DNA from: Lentimicrobium sp. L6
Lineage (GTDB): Bacteria; Bacteroidota; Bacteroidia; Bacteroidales; UBA12170
Assembly: GCF_013166655.1 (NCBI RefSeq)
Contig: NZ_JABKCA010000040.1
Location: forward strand, 1 to 49,434
DNA length: 49,434 nucleotides
Reading direction: 5' to 3'
Made by a program: the position numbers and the translations under genes. The notes under the pieces were generated by a model, which was given only the letters and a program-made list of their open reading frames with translations, was not told the DNA's origin and made no database searches. Positions 17,626-25,900 of the stretch are shown here, in pieces. Numbering within the stretch: position 1 is the stretch's first letter; each line of letters opens with the position of its first letter.

Positions 17626-18003
17626 ATGATGAAAAAAGCACCTATCGATACTCTTATCGCTAATTGGGAGAATAATTGGAATCAGCATAATGCTCATGGA
17701 CTAAAGAATATGTTTTTAGAGGATGTCATCTTAATAGAAAACGATATTATTTGTAAAAGCATTCAAGAGCTGGATGAGAAATGGATTCAGCCAAACCTGA
17801 ATAATGTGAAGGATTTAAAAACCTTTAAAATGCAGGAATGGTCCACCGAAAGTAGAGCTGGCTATACAGGGACTTATGAAGTGGAAGTGACTATAGATTC
17901 TGTAAATAATAAACTAAAAGGAGTTTTTACCGTGACTTGGATGAAGACAGAACAAGAAGAATGGAAAATATCTTCGGCAATGATTCATGCATTCCTGACT
18001 TAA
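17626..18003 (+). CDS. NTF2-like / SnoaL-type protein
   Basis: A 125-aa protein whose length and pattern fit the nuclear transport factor 2-like fold. An N-terminal helix 'IDTLIANWENNWNQHNAHGLKNMF' is followed by 'EDVILIEND' and then by the strand-rich C-terminal half 'GYTGTYEVEVTIDSVNNKLKGVFTVTWMKTEQEEWKISSAMIHAF'. NTF2-like proteins form a cone-shaped pocket used for small-molecule catalysis or binding; no specific active-site signature is visible. No signal peptide, so probably cytosolic. Two adjacent ATG codons occur at 17626 and 17629. It precedes a lipoprotein gene by 45 bases. Confidence 0.7.
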   Translation: MMKKAPIDTLIANWENNWNQHNAHGLKNMFLEDVILIENDIICKSIQELDEKWIQPNLNNVKDLKTFKMQEWSTESRAGYTGTYEVEVTIDSVNNKLKGVFTVTWMKTEQEEWKISSAMIHAFLT

Positions 18004-18048
18004 ATTTGACAGAATTGTCTAAATTAGCCTCCTCAAAATAATAAGAGG

Positions 18049-18504
18049 ATGAAAAATATTTGGTCAATTATAATGATTTCTGCATTAGTTATGTTGAGTT
18101 TTTCGTGTAATAAAGACGAGGAGTCTTGCGAAGCTACTATAGAAAATAGTGGGATAATAGTGAGTTCTGTTTCTATTAATTCCTGCGATGAGCCTTTCTA
18201 TGATAAAGCCTTTCTGATTACTAATAATGAGGAATTGGATGCTGTTTTGGCCACCAATAATAATTGCGCTAAGCCTGAAATTGATTTTTCTGAAAATGAT
18301 TTATTAGGAATGTATGCTTTCACCGCCAATACAGGTAGCTATTATCGCGAAGTAGTTAAGGATACCGCAAATACTCAATATATTTATACGGTAACAGTGA
18401 CCAATTGCGGAAGTTGTAATTGTCTGAGCCAGAATATGAACTGGGTAACTGTTCCCAAGTTACCAGAAGAATGGACCGTTAAATTTGTTAGAGACCTCCC
18501 TTAG
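18049..18504 (+). CDS. Small lipoprotein of unknown function
   Basis: A 151-aa predicted lipoprotein. The signal peptide ends in the lipobox 'LSFSC' (C20), followed by Asn-Lys-Asp-Glu-Glu, a charge pattern seen in surface-exposed Bacteroidota lipoproteins. The mature part contains eight Cys residues, including 'TNCGSCNCLSQN' near residues 122-133, which could form disulfides or bind metal. I do not recognise the family. The stop codon overlaps the first arm of the structured element at 18503-18632. Confidence 0.7.
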   Translation: MKNIWSIIMISALVMLSFSCNKDEESCEATIENSGIIVSSVSINSCDEPFYDKAFLITNNEELDAVLATNNNCAKPEIDFSENDLLGMYAFTANTGSYYREVVKDTANTQYIYTVTVTNCGSCNCLSQNMNWVTVPKLPEEWTVKFVRDLP

Positions 18505-18632
18505 CCTGATTATTTCATGCCATCTGCTTCGGTGCTAACTCTTTGAAATGGGCGACTATGCCTGCTGAGTTAGTCGCCTCATATGTGACACAAACTAATC
18601 GCATGAATTATTCAGGTTAGAATAGTTTGTGT
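18503..18632 (+). other. Structured intergenic element with crossing inverted repeats
   Basis: Three inverted repeats occur in the order A-B-B'-C-A'-C'. A (18503-18520, AGCCTGATTATTTCATGC) pairs with A' (18601-18618, GCATGAATTATTCAGGTT) with two T-T mismatches. B (18551-18558, GGCGACTA) pairs perfectly with B' (18571-18578). C (18588-18597, ACACAAACTA) pairs perfectly with C' (18623-18632). A:A' and C:C' cross, so an RNA could form a pseudoknot or switch between two folds. It may be an elaborate terminator region, a small RNA, or a miniature mobile element with A/A' as terminal repeats. Confidence 0.45.
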
Positions 18633-18648
18633 ATTTTTTTCTTTTTTA
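18588..18648 (+). terminator. Terminator-like hairpin C:C' with T-run
   Basis: A 10-bp stem ACACAAACTA/TAGTTTGTGT is followed by ATTTTTTTCTTTTTT (18633-18647). The loop is 25 nt, long for an intrinsic terminator, and contains the A' arm of the larger structured element. Confidence 0.5.
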
Positions 18649-18940
18649 ATTCCGATTTTGTTTATCTTCCGAGTCGACCTTTTCTCCACTTTATCAAACA
18701 GATTGGTTCCCAGAAATAAAGAGGTTCTTTTAAACTTTGGGTTTCAAACTTGAAACTTCTTGCTTCTATCCTCTCGCATTCTGTTCTTCCGTATTTCCCT
18801 GAAAAGGTGATGCAATTCCTCCCTTTTTCTGTTAAAAAGCCTATTCTTTTTATAGATTGTTTACCTTTGGTTCCCGTTATCAAATGGGGAAATTGATGAT
18901 GGTATCACCCCCTTTATAAGAGCTCCAAATATACTTGAGA
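18649..18940. other. Spacer upstream of gatE
   Basis: About 290 bases with no supportable gene. A 73-codon frame on the minus strand is low-complexity and unsupported. A near-consensus -7 box TATACTTG (18930-18937, one mismatch to TAnnTTTG) directly precedes the gatE ATG, which would give an almost leaderless transcript. Confidence 0.4.
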
Positions 18941-20917
18941 ATGAGAAAATTCGATCCTAAAAAGAACTATGAAGCCACTAAAAAAGCGATTGGCTACGTG
19001 GCTAGAAAATCTGCCAAACAAAAAGATTACGACCGTATTGGTTTTATGTCGGGTTTGGAAGTGCATCAGCAATTATTGACTAAAGAAAAACTCTTTTGTC
19101 GTTGTCCGGCGGGTCAGTTTAATGGACATGAAGATTTTGATGCAGAAATCATCCGTCATATGCGTCCCACATTAAGTGAGTTGGGAGAGTATGATGGAAC
19201 CGCTTTGATGGAATTCAGAACCCGAAAGAATATCCATTATAGAATCAAGAACGAAACCACCTGTACTTACGAAATAGACGATACTCCACCGTTTCCGATC
19301 AATAGAGAAGCATTGGGAATAGGTTTAGAGATATCTCTTTTGTCTCGTTTTAATATTGTGGGTGAAGTTCATATCATTAGAAAGCAATATTTGGATGGTA
19401 GTATTCCTGCCGGATTCCAAAGAACAGCGATTCTAGGTGTTGATGGTGAAATACCTTTGAAGAATAAAAAAGTGGGATTGATTCAGTTAAGTATTGAGGA
19501 GGACAGTTGTAGAGAAATTTCTGATATTGGCCACGAACGTGTTTATAAAACAGATCGTCTCGGAATGCCATTGATAGAAACGGTAACTCAACCTGAATTA
19601 TTCAATCCTGAGGAGGTTAAAGAAGCTTGTGATTACATCAGGTTTTTAAATAGAAGTACTGGAAAAGTAGCTACTGGAATTGGAGCGGGTAGACAAGATG
19701 TTAATGTGAGTTGTAAGGGTGGAACAAGAGTAGAAATAAAAGGGGTTTCCCATACCAAATGGATTCCCGAATTAACACATAATGAAGCCTATCGCCAATG
19801 GTCGCTGTTGCGTCTTCGCGATGAGTTAAAATCAAGAATAAATAAGGAAGATTGGAAAATGACTTCTGCGGAGCTCAATTATTATACTTTCAACTTCCCA
19901 TCAACAGATATTAATGCGGCAAAAGAAGCTGGTTTTACCATTATGGCTGTAAACCTTCCTCATTTTCGTAAACTATTGTCGCATTTCACACAACCAGGGA
20001 AAATATTCGCCGATGAAATTACCGACAGATTAAAAGTAATAGCTTGTTTAGAACGTCCTAATATGACGCATAGTGAGTGCCTAGATCCTCAGGTGGCTGA
20101 GGATGATTTCGAAAAGATTCGCGAATCACTAGAAACCACAAAAGAGGATGCTCAAATCGTTTTCTGGGGACCCGCTGACGATATGAAAACAGCTTTAGAA
20201 ACCATTGAAGAGCGTTGTTTAATGGCTTTTGACGGTGTTCCTGAAGAAACCCGTAAGTCTTTTGCAGATGGAACTACCATCTTCGAACGCGTATTGCCAG
20301 GTGCAGACCGTATGTATCCTGATACTGATTCGGCGCCCATTCCTTTGGCCGATGATTATATTGAAGGTTTGCGGAAACAATTACCTTCTGATGTGATTGA
20401 CAGATATCATCAACTTAAAGATTGGAAAGTACCGACGGATACTTATACTTATCTATTTAAAAAGAATCTTTATCCTTTAATCGATAGAATTCAAAGTGAA
20501 TTAGGTTATACACCACGGTTTATAGGTTCTTTCTTAGGGCATAAATTGAAATTTGTAGAAGGGCATTTTAAGTCGATTGATAATTTTAACTTCAATACCA
20601 TTTTTGCATTATTCAAATATTTAAAGGATAATGATTTGCAAGAGGAGTTGGCGGTTTTAATGTTGCCACATATTTATATGCATCCTAAAATGCAATTCGA
20701 TTCTGTATTGAATTCTATCAATTTCAGAAAAGTGGATGCTAAGACCATTTACGGTCAAATTCCATTCTTAAAAGAGAAGTTCCAACAAATTGCCTTTGTC
20801 AATTCTAAAGAAAATGAAAAGAGTTGGGTAATGGGGCAGTTGAGAAGAATGGCTATTGGAAATATTCCTTTGGCTGATTTGGGAAAAGAAGTAGAAAAAC
20901 AATTGAAAGACCTCTAA
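18941..20917 (+). CDS. gatE: Archaeal-type Glu-tRNA(Gln) amidotransferase subunit E
   Basis: This 658-aa GatB-family protein has the longer GatE architecture. With GatD it would convert misacylated Glu-tRNA(Gln) to Gln-tRNA(Gln). The kinase/transamidase core (~20-290) contains 'GFMSGLEVHQQL', 'KLFCRCPAG', 'YRIKNETTCTYEIDDTPPFP', 'QLSIEEDSCREI' and 'TGIGAGRQDVNVSCKGGTRVEIKG'. A GAD/AspRS-like insertion (~290-430) distinguishes GatE from GatB. It is followed by 'GVPEETRKSF', 'DGTTIFERVLPGADRMYPDTD' and a C-terminal helical Yqey-like tail. The ATG at 18941 is chosen over a TTG six bases upstream. gatD begins 20 bases after its stop. GatDE is classically archaeal, so its presence among plainly Bacteroidota genes is notable; base composition and codon use look like the neighbours. 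Confidence 0.9.
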   Translation: MRKFDPKKNYEATKKAIGYVARKSAKQKDYDRIGFMSGLEVHQQLLTKEKLFCRCPAGQFNGHEDFDAEIIRHMRPTLSELGEYDGTALMEFRTRKNIHYRIKNETTCTYEIDDTPPFPINREALGIGLEISLLSRFNIVGEVHIIRKQYLDGSIPAGFQRTAILGVDGEIPLKNKKVGLIQLSIEEDSCREISDIGHERVYKTDRLGMPLIETVTQPELFNPEEVKEACDYIRFLNRSTGKVATGIGAGRQDVNVSCKGGTRVEIKGVSHTKWIPELTHNEAYRQWSLLRLRDELKSRINKEDWKMTSAELNYYTFNFPSTDINAAKEAGFTIMAVNLPHFRKLLSHFTQPGKIFADEITDRLKVIACLERPNMTHSECLDPQVAEDDFEKIRESLETTKEDAQIVFWGPADDMKTALETIEERCLMAFDGVPEETRKSFADGTTIFERVLPGADRMYPDTDSAPIPLADDYIEGLRKQLPSDVIDRYHQLKDWKVPTDTYTYLFKKNLYPLIDRIQSELGYTPRFIGSFLGHKLKFVEGHFKSIDNFNFNTIFALFKYLKDNDLQEELAVLMLPHIYMHPKMQFDSVLNSINFRKVDAKTIYGQIPFLKEKFQQIAFVNSKENEKSWVMGQLRRMAIGNIPLADLGKEVEKQLKDL

Positions 20918-20936
20918 ACTATTAAAACGACCGAAA

Positions 20937-22322
20937 ATGACAGACGATATATTTCAAGGATATAAAGGTATAGCATTAGAAATGCTAAAAAAATATCATG
21001 TTAGGGTTTGGGGGACAGCCGTTGTTGAGACTACCCGTGGATCTTTTGAAGGAACAGTATTACCAAGAGCAGAAAATGATGATGATTTTCATATTGTAAT
21101 GAAAATTATTACTGGATATAATGTGGGAGTAGATGTAAATACTATCACCGCGATGAAAGAAACGGGCTATAAAAAAGCCAATTATAAAATTCCTGAAAAG
21201 GAGTTTCCATATACAGAAGGATTACCAAAAGTGAAGCTTTTTGGAACAGGAGGAACTATTGCCAGCCGTTTAGATTATAGAACTGGTGCGGTTATTCCTG
21301 CTTTTTCTCCAGGGGAGCTTTATGGAGCTGTTCCTGAATTGGCTGATATCTGTAATCTAGAAACAGAAAAGGTGTTTGCAGTTTTCTCAGAGAATATGGG
21401 GCCAAAGCAATACATAGCTTTAGCTAAAGCCATTGGTAGAGAAATTGAGAGAGGTGTGGATGGGATTGTTATTGGTCATGGTACCGATACTTTACACCAT
21501 ACTGGCGCAGCGCTTACTTTTATGGTTCAGAATTCTCCTGTACCTATTGTACTTGTGGGCTCACAACGCTCCTCTGACCGTCCCAGCTCCGATGCAGCTT
21601 TAAACTTAATGCATGCCATGTTTACTGCCGGACATAGTGATATTGCCGAGGTAATGGTTTGTATGTTTGGACCTACTTCCGATGATTATGGATTATTACA
21701 TAAGGGAACCAGAGTAAGAAAAATGCATTCCTCTTATCGTTCTACTTTCCGCACTATTGGCGATACTCCATTGGCTCGTGTCAACAGAGAAAGCATCATG
21801 CCTATCAAAAAAGAATATAACCACCGTCGTAAAGATAAAAATGTAACTATACTTCCTTATTTTAGTGAAAAGGTAACTATGCTTTATTATTACCCAGCCA
21901 TGCAGCCAGATGTTTTAGATGCTATGGTGGATGCAGGTTATAAGGGAATTGTATTTGTAGGAACTGGCTTGGGTCATGTGAATAAAGAATTATACCCTGC
22001 CATTGAGAGAGCCCATAAAAAAGGAGTTCATATGTATATGACACTTCAAACACTTTGGGGTTATGTTCATATGTTTGTATATGATACTGGTCGCGATATG
22101 ATGGCCAGAGGTATTATCCCTGCAGGTAATATGTTACCAGAAACTGCCTTCGTGAAACTAGGTTGGGCACTAGGCCAAACAGACGACCAAGAGGAGGTTA
22201 AAAAACTAATGTTGACTCCTATTAACGATGAAATCACGCCACGAGAGCCATATAATGGTTATTTGGTTTATCAGGGTGGCGTTCCGGAAGTGGACGAGTT
22301 TGTGAAGATGGTAAGGAAATAA
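20937..22322 (+). CDS. gatD: Glu-tRNA(Gln) amidotransferase subunit D (asparaginase-like)
   Basis: A 461-aa GatD. It supplies ammonia for the GatE reaction by hydrolysing Asn or Gln. The N-terminal ~90 residues form the SH3-like domain that sets GatD apart from plain L-asparaginases ('VRVWGTAVVETTRGSFEGTVLPR'). The asparaginase domain follows: 'LFGTGGTIASRLDY' (T107), 'VIGHGTDTLHHTGAAL' (T183, D184) and 'LLHKGTRVRKMHSS' (K262). These match the T101/T177/D178/K254 catalytic set I recall for archaeal GatD, with near-constant offset. It lies 20 bases behind gatE, so the two are an operon, and a strong terminator follows. Catalytic residues are intact, so it should be active. Confidence 0.92.
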   Translation: MTDDIFQGYKGIALEMLKKYHVRVWGTAVVETTRGSFEGTVLPRAENDDDFHIVMKIITGYNVGVDVNTITAMKETGYKKANYKIPEKEFPYTEGLPKVKLFGTGGTIASRLDYRTGAVIPAFSPGELYGAVPELADICNLETEKVFAVFSENMGPKQYIALAKAIGREIERGVDGIVIGHGTDTLHHTGAALTFMVQNSPVPIVLVGSQRSSDRPSSDAALNLMHAMFTAGHSDIAEVMVCMFGPTSDDYGLLHKGTRVRKMHSSYRSTFRTIGDTPLARVNRESIMPIKKEYNHRRKDKNVTILPYFSEKVTMLYYYPAMQPDVLDAMVDAGYKGIVFVGTGLGHVNKELYPAIERAHKKGVHMYMTLQTLWGYVHMFVYDTGRDMMARGIIPAGNMLPETAFVKLGWALGQTDDQEEVKKLMLTPINDEITPREPYNGYLVYQGGVPEVDEFVKMVRK

Positions 22323-22336
22323 AGAAATAGACATTC

Positions 22337-22381
22337 AAAACAAAAGCGACATTTTTACTGTAAAAATGTCGCTTTTGTTTT
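22337..22381. terminator. Bidirectional terminator between gatD and the M1 peptidase gene
   Basis: A near-perfect 21-bp stem runs from 22337 (AAAACAAAAGCGACATTTTTA) around a CTG loop to 22381, with A-rich and T-rich flanks on both sides. It can terminate the convergent gatED and M1 transcripts. Confidence 0.85.
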
Positions 22382-22922
22382 ATTCCATAATTTGCAACTG
22401 TTTACTAATTATCCCATCATCCGATATCAATCGATAATAGTAAACACCATCAGATAATTCATTTCTATGGAGTGAAATAGAATAATTGCCAGTTAGGTGA
22501 ATTTTATTGACTAAGGTTTTAATCTCGTTTCCTAATATATCAAAGAGAACAATACTTATATTTTCTGATTTGGAAACGTAATATCCTATTTGAGTGGTTT
22601 CAGAAAAAGGGTTGGGGAAATTCTGATTCAGTTGAATACTTGAAAACTCATTATTTAGGTAGTCTGTTCCAAGAATAATTTCAGGCTCTTGCATTAATAA
22701 TATCCAATCATTGGGATCTATTTCTAACTCATCTTCAATACCCATAGAAATACTTCCATATCCATTTTCCATTTCTACTGTATACTCTTCACCATTAATA
22801 GTAATTGGAATATTTAAATCTAAAGGAACATTCTGCTCAGTTAACCACTCAAAACTGGTTTGGTCATATTCTCTGTTTACTTTCAGTTGTGGATAGCTAG
22901 CTTCTCTAAAAAAACAGACCAA
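22380..22922 (-). CDS. C-terminal part of frameshifted M1 metallopeptidase, with T9SS sorting domain
   Basis: This frame continues the M1 peptidase gene after a one-base frame break in a run of seven T (minus strand; A-run at 22908-22914). Translation from 'FFREASYPQLKV' fits the end of the M1 enzyme, whose upstream frame stops after 'FWSVFLEKLAIHN'. The first ~95 residues complete the M1 C-terminal beta region ('WLTEQNVPLDLNIPITING'). The rest is a T9SS type A sorting domain ('QLNQNFPNPFSETTQIGYYV...QLQIME'). The ATG at its start is not a natural start. It is either a pseudogene fragment, a homopolymer sequencing error, or the -1 product of ribosomal slippage at U-UUU-UUA. Confidence 0.8.
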   Translation of the reverse strand: MVCFFREASYPQLKVNREYDQTSFEWLTEQNVPLDLNIPITINGEEYTVEMENGYGSISMGIEDELEIDPNDWILLMQEPEIILGTDYLNNEFSSIQLNQNFPNPFSETTQIGYYVSKSENISIVLFDILGNEIKTLVNKIHLTGNYSISLHRNELSDGVYYYRLISDDGIISKQLQIME

Positions 22923-24316
22923 AATGGGGCTAAGTCTACACCGGTAACTAGCTCAGCTTGGATTTTTAAATCTTCCGTATCGACCAACCTGCACTGTCTT
23001 CCATCTTCATTTCCAAAATCATCAGGATCAAGATAGGCCCATCTTTTTAATACTTCAAAGAATTGTTCATCTCCTAAATGATATCTTAAAGCGTGCATTG
23101 TGCAGGCGCCTCTGTTGTATGGCTCGAGGAGGTCAAATGCATCTGAAGCAGTCATATCTTCATAAGGAGCTAATGGATTCATTTGAGGTCCAGGATAATG
23201 AAGTCTCATAAAATTGAAATAAGTCTCCATTCCGGATAAATACTCCACATATAAAGCTTCAGTGTAAGTTGCAATTCCTTCGTGTATCCAGATATCGGCC
23301 CAGTTCTTGGCGGTTAATAAGTTGCCCCACCATTCGTGGGCTAATTCATGCAAATGAATATAGTCATATCCCCAACTATTGGTGGTGAAATCATGGCCAT
23401 AGGCAATAATAGATTGATGCTCCATTCCCAAGTAGGGAGCATGTGCCCAACCCTGTTTATCTGTTCCGAATGGCAATGGTCCGTAAATTTCTTCCAGAAA
23501 ATCAAATTCTTGTTGGAAAACATCCATATAATTTACCGCCGTTTCATAATCTTCGGGTAAAACCCAAAATCTGAAAGGAATTTCGTTTCCAATGGTACTT
23601 TCATACTCATCCTCAATCAATAAAAAATCTGCAGCATAAAAGGTCACATTATAATTATTAATAGGAACAGATACAAACCAATTATAGCTTGATGTATTGT
23701 CTCCATTATCTACAAAACCTAAATATTGTCCATTGGAAACACATACCAAAGGATTTGGAACTCTTAAGCTAATATGCATAGAATCTGGTTCATCCGATGG
23801 ATGATCTTTACAAGGCCACCAAATATCACCTCCCTGAAACTGACAAACCACAGCTAACCAGTGTTGACCATCTGATGTAGTGTCCCATACAAAACCAGCA
23901 TCCCACGGCGGACCTTGGGAGATTCTAGGTGCACCATTATAGTATATTTTACAGCTAATCATGTCATCAGTATCCACATCTTCAGGAATATTTATTTCTA
24001 GGAGCTCATTTTCATGACTATAACTAGTCTGCTGAAAATCTGAATTATTAATGCTGATATCAACATTAGTTACCAAAAAAACATCATCAAGGTCTAATAA
24101 AAGAACATCGATGGGGTTGATAATGGTCACTTGACACAATAAGGAACCATTTATGGTTTGAGTTTCGGGATCAATACTCAAGTCTAAATAATAATAGGTC
24201 ACATCGTAGGCTGCTTGTTCTGGTTTTAAAGGACCTCCAGAATCTGCAAAAGAAATATTTGAAAATGCAAAAAGAATGAATATAATAAGGGAAAACAGGA
24301 GGTGTATAGCTCTCAT
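22883..24316 (-). CDS. M1 family zinc metallopeptidase (aminopeptidase N-like), main part
   Basis: 477 aa in this frame. A signal peptide covers residues ~1-24 (ends SFADSGG). The N-terminal beta-saddle domain (~35-240) starts with 'YDVTYYYLDLSIDPETQTINGSL'. The catalytic domain has the substrate motif 'GMEHQS' (297-302, in place of GAMEN), the zinc site 'HELAHEWWG' (H323, E324, H327) and the third ligand E346 in 'WIHEGIATYTE'. It should be exported and trim peptides, fitting with the C25 and C1 peptidases. The frame ends prematurely at 22883. A one-base shift in the T-run opposite 22908-22914 joins it smoothly to the next frame, which supplies the C-terminus and T9SS signal. Confidence 0.9.
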   Translation of the reverse strand: MRAIHLLFSLIIFILFAFSNISFADSGGPLKPEQAAYDVTYYYLDLSIDPETQTINGSLLCQVTIINPIDVLLLDLDDVFLVTNVDISINNSDFQQTSYSHENELLEINIPEDVDTDDMISCKIYYNGAPRISQGPPWDAGFVWDTTSDGQHWLAVVCQFQGGDIWWPCKDHPSDEPDSMHISLRVPNPLVCVSNGQYLGFVDNGDNTSSYNWFVSVPINNYNVTFYAADFLLIEDEYESTIGNEIPFRFWVLPEDYETAVNYMDVFQQEFDFLEEIYGPLPFGTDKQGWAHAPYLGMEHQSIIAYGHDFTTNSWGYDYIHLHELAHEWWGNLLTAKNWADIWIHEGIATYTEALYVEYLSGMETYFNFMRLHYPGPQMNPLAPYEDMTASDAFDLLEPYNRGACTMHALRYHLGDEQFFEVLKRWAYLDPDDFGNEDGRQCRLVDTEDLKIQAELVTGVDLAPFWSVFLEKLAIHN

Positions 24317-24720
24317 AGGAATATTGTTTTAAATATTTTACAAAAAGACATAAGACTCTTGTTAATTAAAGGGTAATCTTTGCCATTCAATCCTTATGCC
24401 GAAAACCGTATGCGTCTTATTTATAGGTATATATATTCTGTTTTTTGAATAGGAATCCTGCTTTAGTGTAAATATATTTTACATGAACTGTATAAATAAT
24501 TTACATTCTACAAAGCGGGTGAACTGGGAAGCTAAATTTATTATTTGGGGTGAAGCATTTTTTGTAAAACTATTACTGAAGCTTTCCTTATACTGATCAG
24601 CATGATTTCCAGCGTATGAATTCCCTAGTCGGGATTGTAAACCCCTAGTAGTTGATAGCTTAATCAAATAGGCTTAATACTTTTAGCTTATAAATCATCA
24701 TTTTTTTGTTATTTTGCAGC
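24317..24720. other. Spacer between the divergent M1 peptidase and EamA transporter genes
   Basis: About 400 AT-rich bases. A 62-codon minus-strand frame at 24479-24667 is unsupported. A palindrome GTAAATATATTTTAC lies at 24468-24482, followed by TTTACA-like half sites. A TTATTTTG box ends a few bases before the EamA ATG and may be a weak -7 element. Confidence 0.4.
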
Positions 24721-25662
24721 ATGGAAAGCAAAGCAAATAAACAAGTCATTTTAGGTGCGGTGGTTATTGGAATTTCTGCAACGTTTTGGGGGTTCGATGG
24801 TATTGTTTTAACACCAAGGTTGTTTAACTTGCCAGTTCCATTTGTGGTTTTTATTCTGCATTTGGTGCCCTTCCTTTTGATGAATTTCTTTTTGTATAAG
24901 CGTTATTCTTTGTTGAGTACCTTAACTAGGACTGAGCTTTTTTCATTAATCATGGTGGCCACTTTTGGAGGGAGTATTGGAACCATGGCTATAGTGAAAG
25001 CCTTGTTTCTCGTTAACTTTCAATCCTTGTCCATCGTAGTACTTTTACAGAAACTACAACCGGTATTTGCTATTTCACTGGCCGCTTTATTTCTAAAAGA
25101 AAAGCTTCGTAGGAATTTCCTCCTCTGGGCTATTATAGCTCTAATTGCAGGTTATTTTTTAACCTTTGGCGCTTCATTACCCCATATTCAAGAGGATAAA
25201 AATACCATATACGCCTCCTTATTAGCGGTGTTGGCTGCTTTTAGTTTTGGTAGTTCTACTGTGTTTAGCAAGAAAGTGCTTGGGAAATTAGATTTTATTT
25301 CAGCTACTTTCTTCCGTTATGGATTTACAGCTACTATTATGTTTGTTGTGGTTACGAGTATGGGCTTTTTAGGTGAATTCAATCATGTGACTCCTCAGAA
25401 TTGGATGGTGATTTTCATCATAGCCATGACCACAGGTAGTGGAGCCATCTTCCTTTATTATTTTGGATTGAAAAAGGTGAAGGCCATTATTGCCACCATT
25501 ATGGAATTATTCTTTCCCATGTCGGCCATTCTATTTGATTATTTTATCAATGGTCATCTCTTGAGCTCAGTACAATGGGTGAGTGCCGCTGTTATGATAT
25601 TTGCCATCATCAACCTAAATGCAGATAATTCTAAAGCATTGAAAAGGTTTAGGAAATCTTAG
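24721..25662 (+). CDS. EamA/DMT family transporter
   Basis: A 313-aa inner-membrane protein with about ten transmembrane helices arranged as two EamA repeats (~8-145 and ~160-305). It begins 'ILGAVVIGISATFWGFDGIVLTPRLF', typical of the drug/metabolite transporter superfamily. The C-terminal repeat contains 'FYYFGLKKVKAIIATIMELFFPMSAILFDYF'-type sequence (positions ~250-280). Such proteins export or import amino acids, metabolites or drugs, but the substrate cannot be told from sequence. The ATG at 24721 is preferred to a TTG 15 bases upstream because the upstream bases form a promoter-like TTATTTTG. It is a single gene followed by a heptamer repeat. Confidence 0.85.
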   Translation: MESKANKQVILGAVVIGISATFWGFDGIVLTPRLFNLPVPFVVFILHLVPFLLMNFFLYKRYSLLSTLTRTELFSLIMVATFGGSIGTMAIVKALFLVNFQSLSIVVLLQKLQPVFAISLAALFLKEKLRRNFLLWAIIALIAGYFLTFGASLPHIQEDKNTIYASLLAVLAAFSFGSSTVFSKKVLGKLDFISATFFRYGFTATIMFVVVTSMGFLGEFNHVTPQNWMVIFIIAMTTGSGAIFLYYFGLKKVKAIIATIMELFFPMSAILFDYFINGHLLSSVQWVSAAVMIFAIINLNADNSKALKRFRKS

Positions 25663-25717
25663 TTTCTGGGTCGAACCCAGTACCCAGCACCCAAACCAGC
25701 TAGCGCGGACAATGTGC

Positions 25718-25756
25718 CCAGTACCCAGTACCCAGTACCCAGTACCCAGTACCCAG
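25718..25756. repeat. Heptamer tandem repeat (CCCAGTA)n
   Basis: The unit CCCAGTA is repeated about five and a half times without interruption. Degenerate copies precede it (AACCCAGTACCCAGCACCC near 25675-25693), so the array may once have been longer. It lies between the EamA transporter and lepA, is not coding in any convincing way, and could vary in copy number by slippage. Confidence 0.8.
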
Positions 25757-25868
25757 AAACTCCATGCTTCGAACTTCCACCTTCTACCTTCTTGCTTCCC
25801 TCTTCAGACCTTATCATCTCTTAACAAAACATTTAAAACCAAAACAATATTCTTAATTTTAAAAACAC

Positions 25869-25876
25869 TATTTTTG
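25869..25876 (+). promoter_or_regulatory. Putative -7 box for lepA (TATTTTTG)
   Basis: TATTTTTG is an exact TAnnTTTG match 24 bases upstream of the lepA ATG. No -33 TTG at the right spacing was seen. Confidence 0.45.
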
Positions 25877-25900
25877 CATCCACAAAACGAAAATGAATAA

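Noticed and set aside
18662-18883. 73-codon minus-strand frame before gatE
   Set aside because: Low-complexity basic translation with no start context or recognisable family; treated as spacer.
24479-24667. 62-codon minus-strand frame between the M1 peptidase and EamA genes
   Set aside because: No family resemblance, no promoter box, and it sits in a divergent regulatory spacer.
25718-25756. Possible CRISPR-like array
   Set aside because: The heptamers are contiguous with no spacers between them and no cas genes are present.
25712-25900. 62-codon plus-strand frame over the heptamer repeat
   Set aside because: Its beginning is simply translation of the CCCAGTA array and it ends at the lepA start; not a gene.
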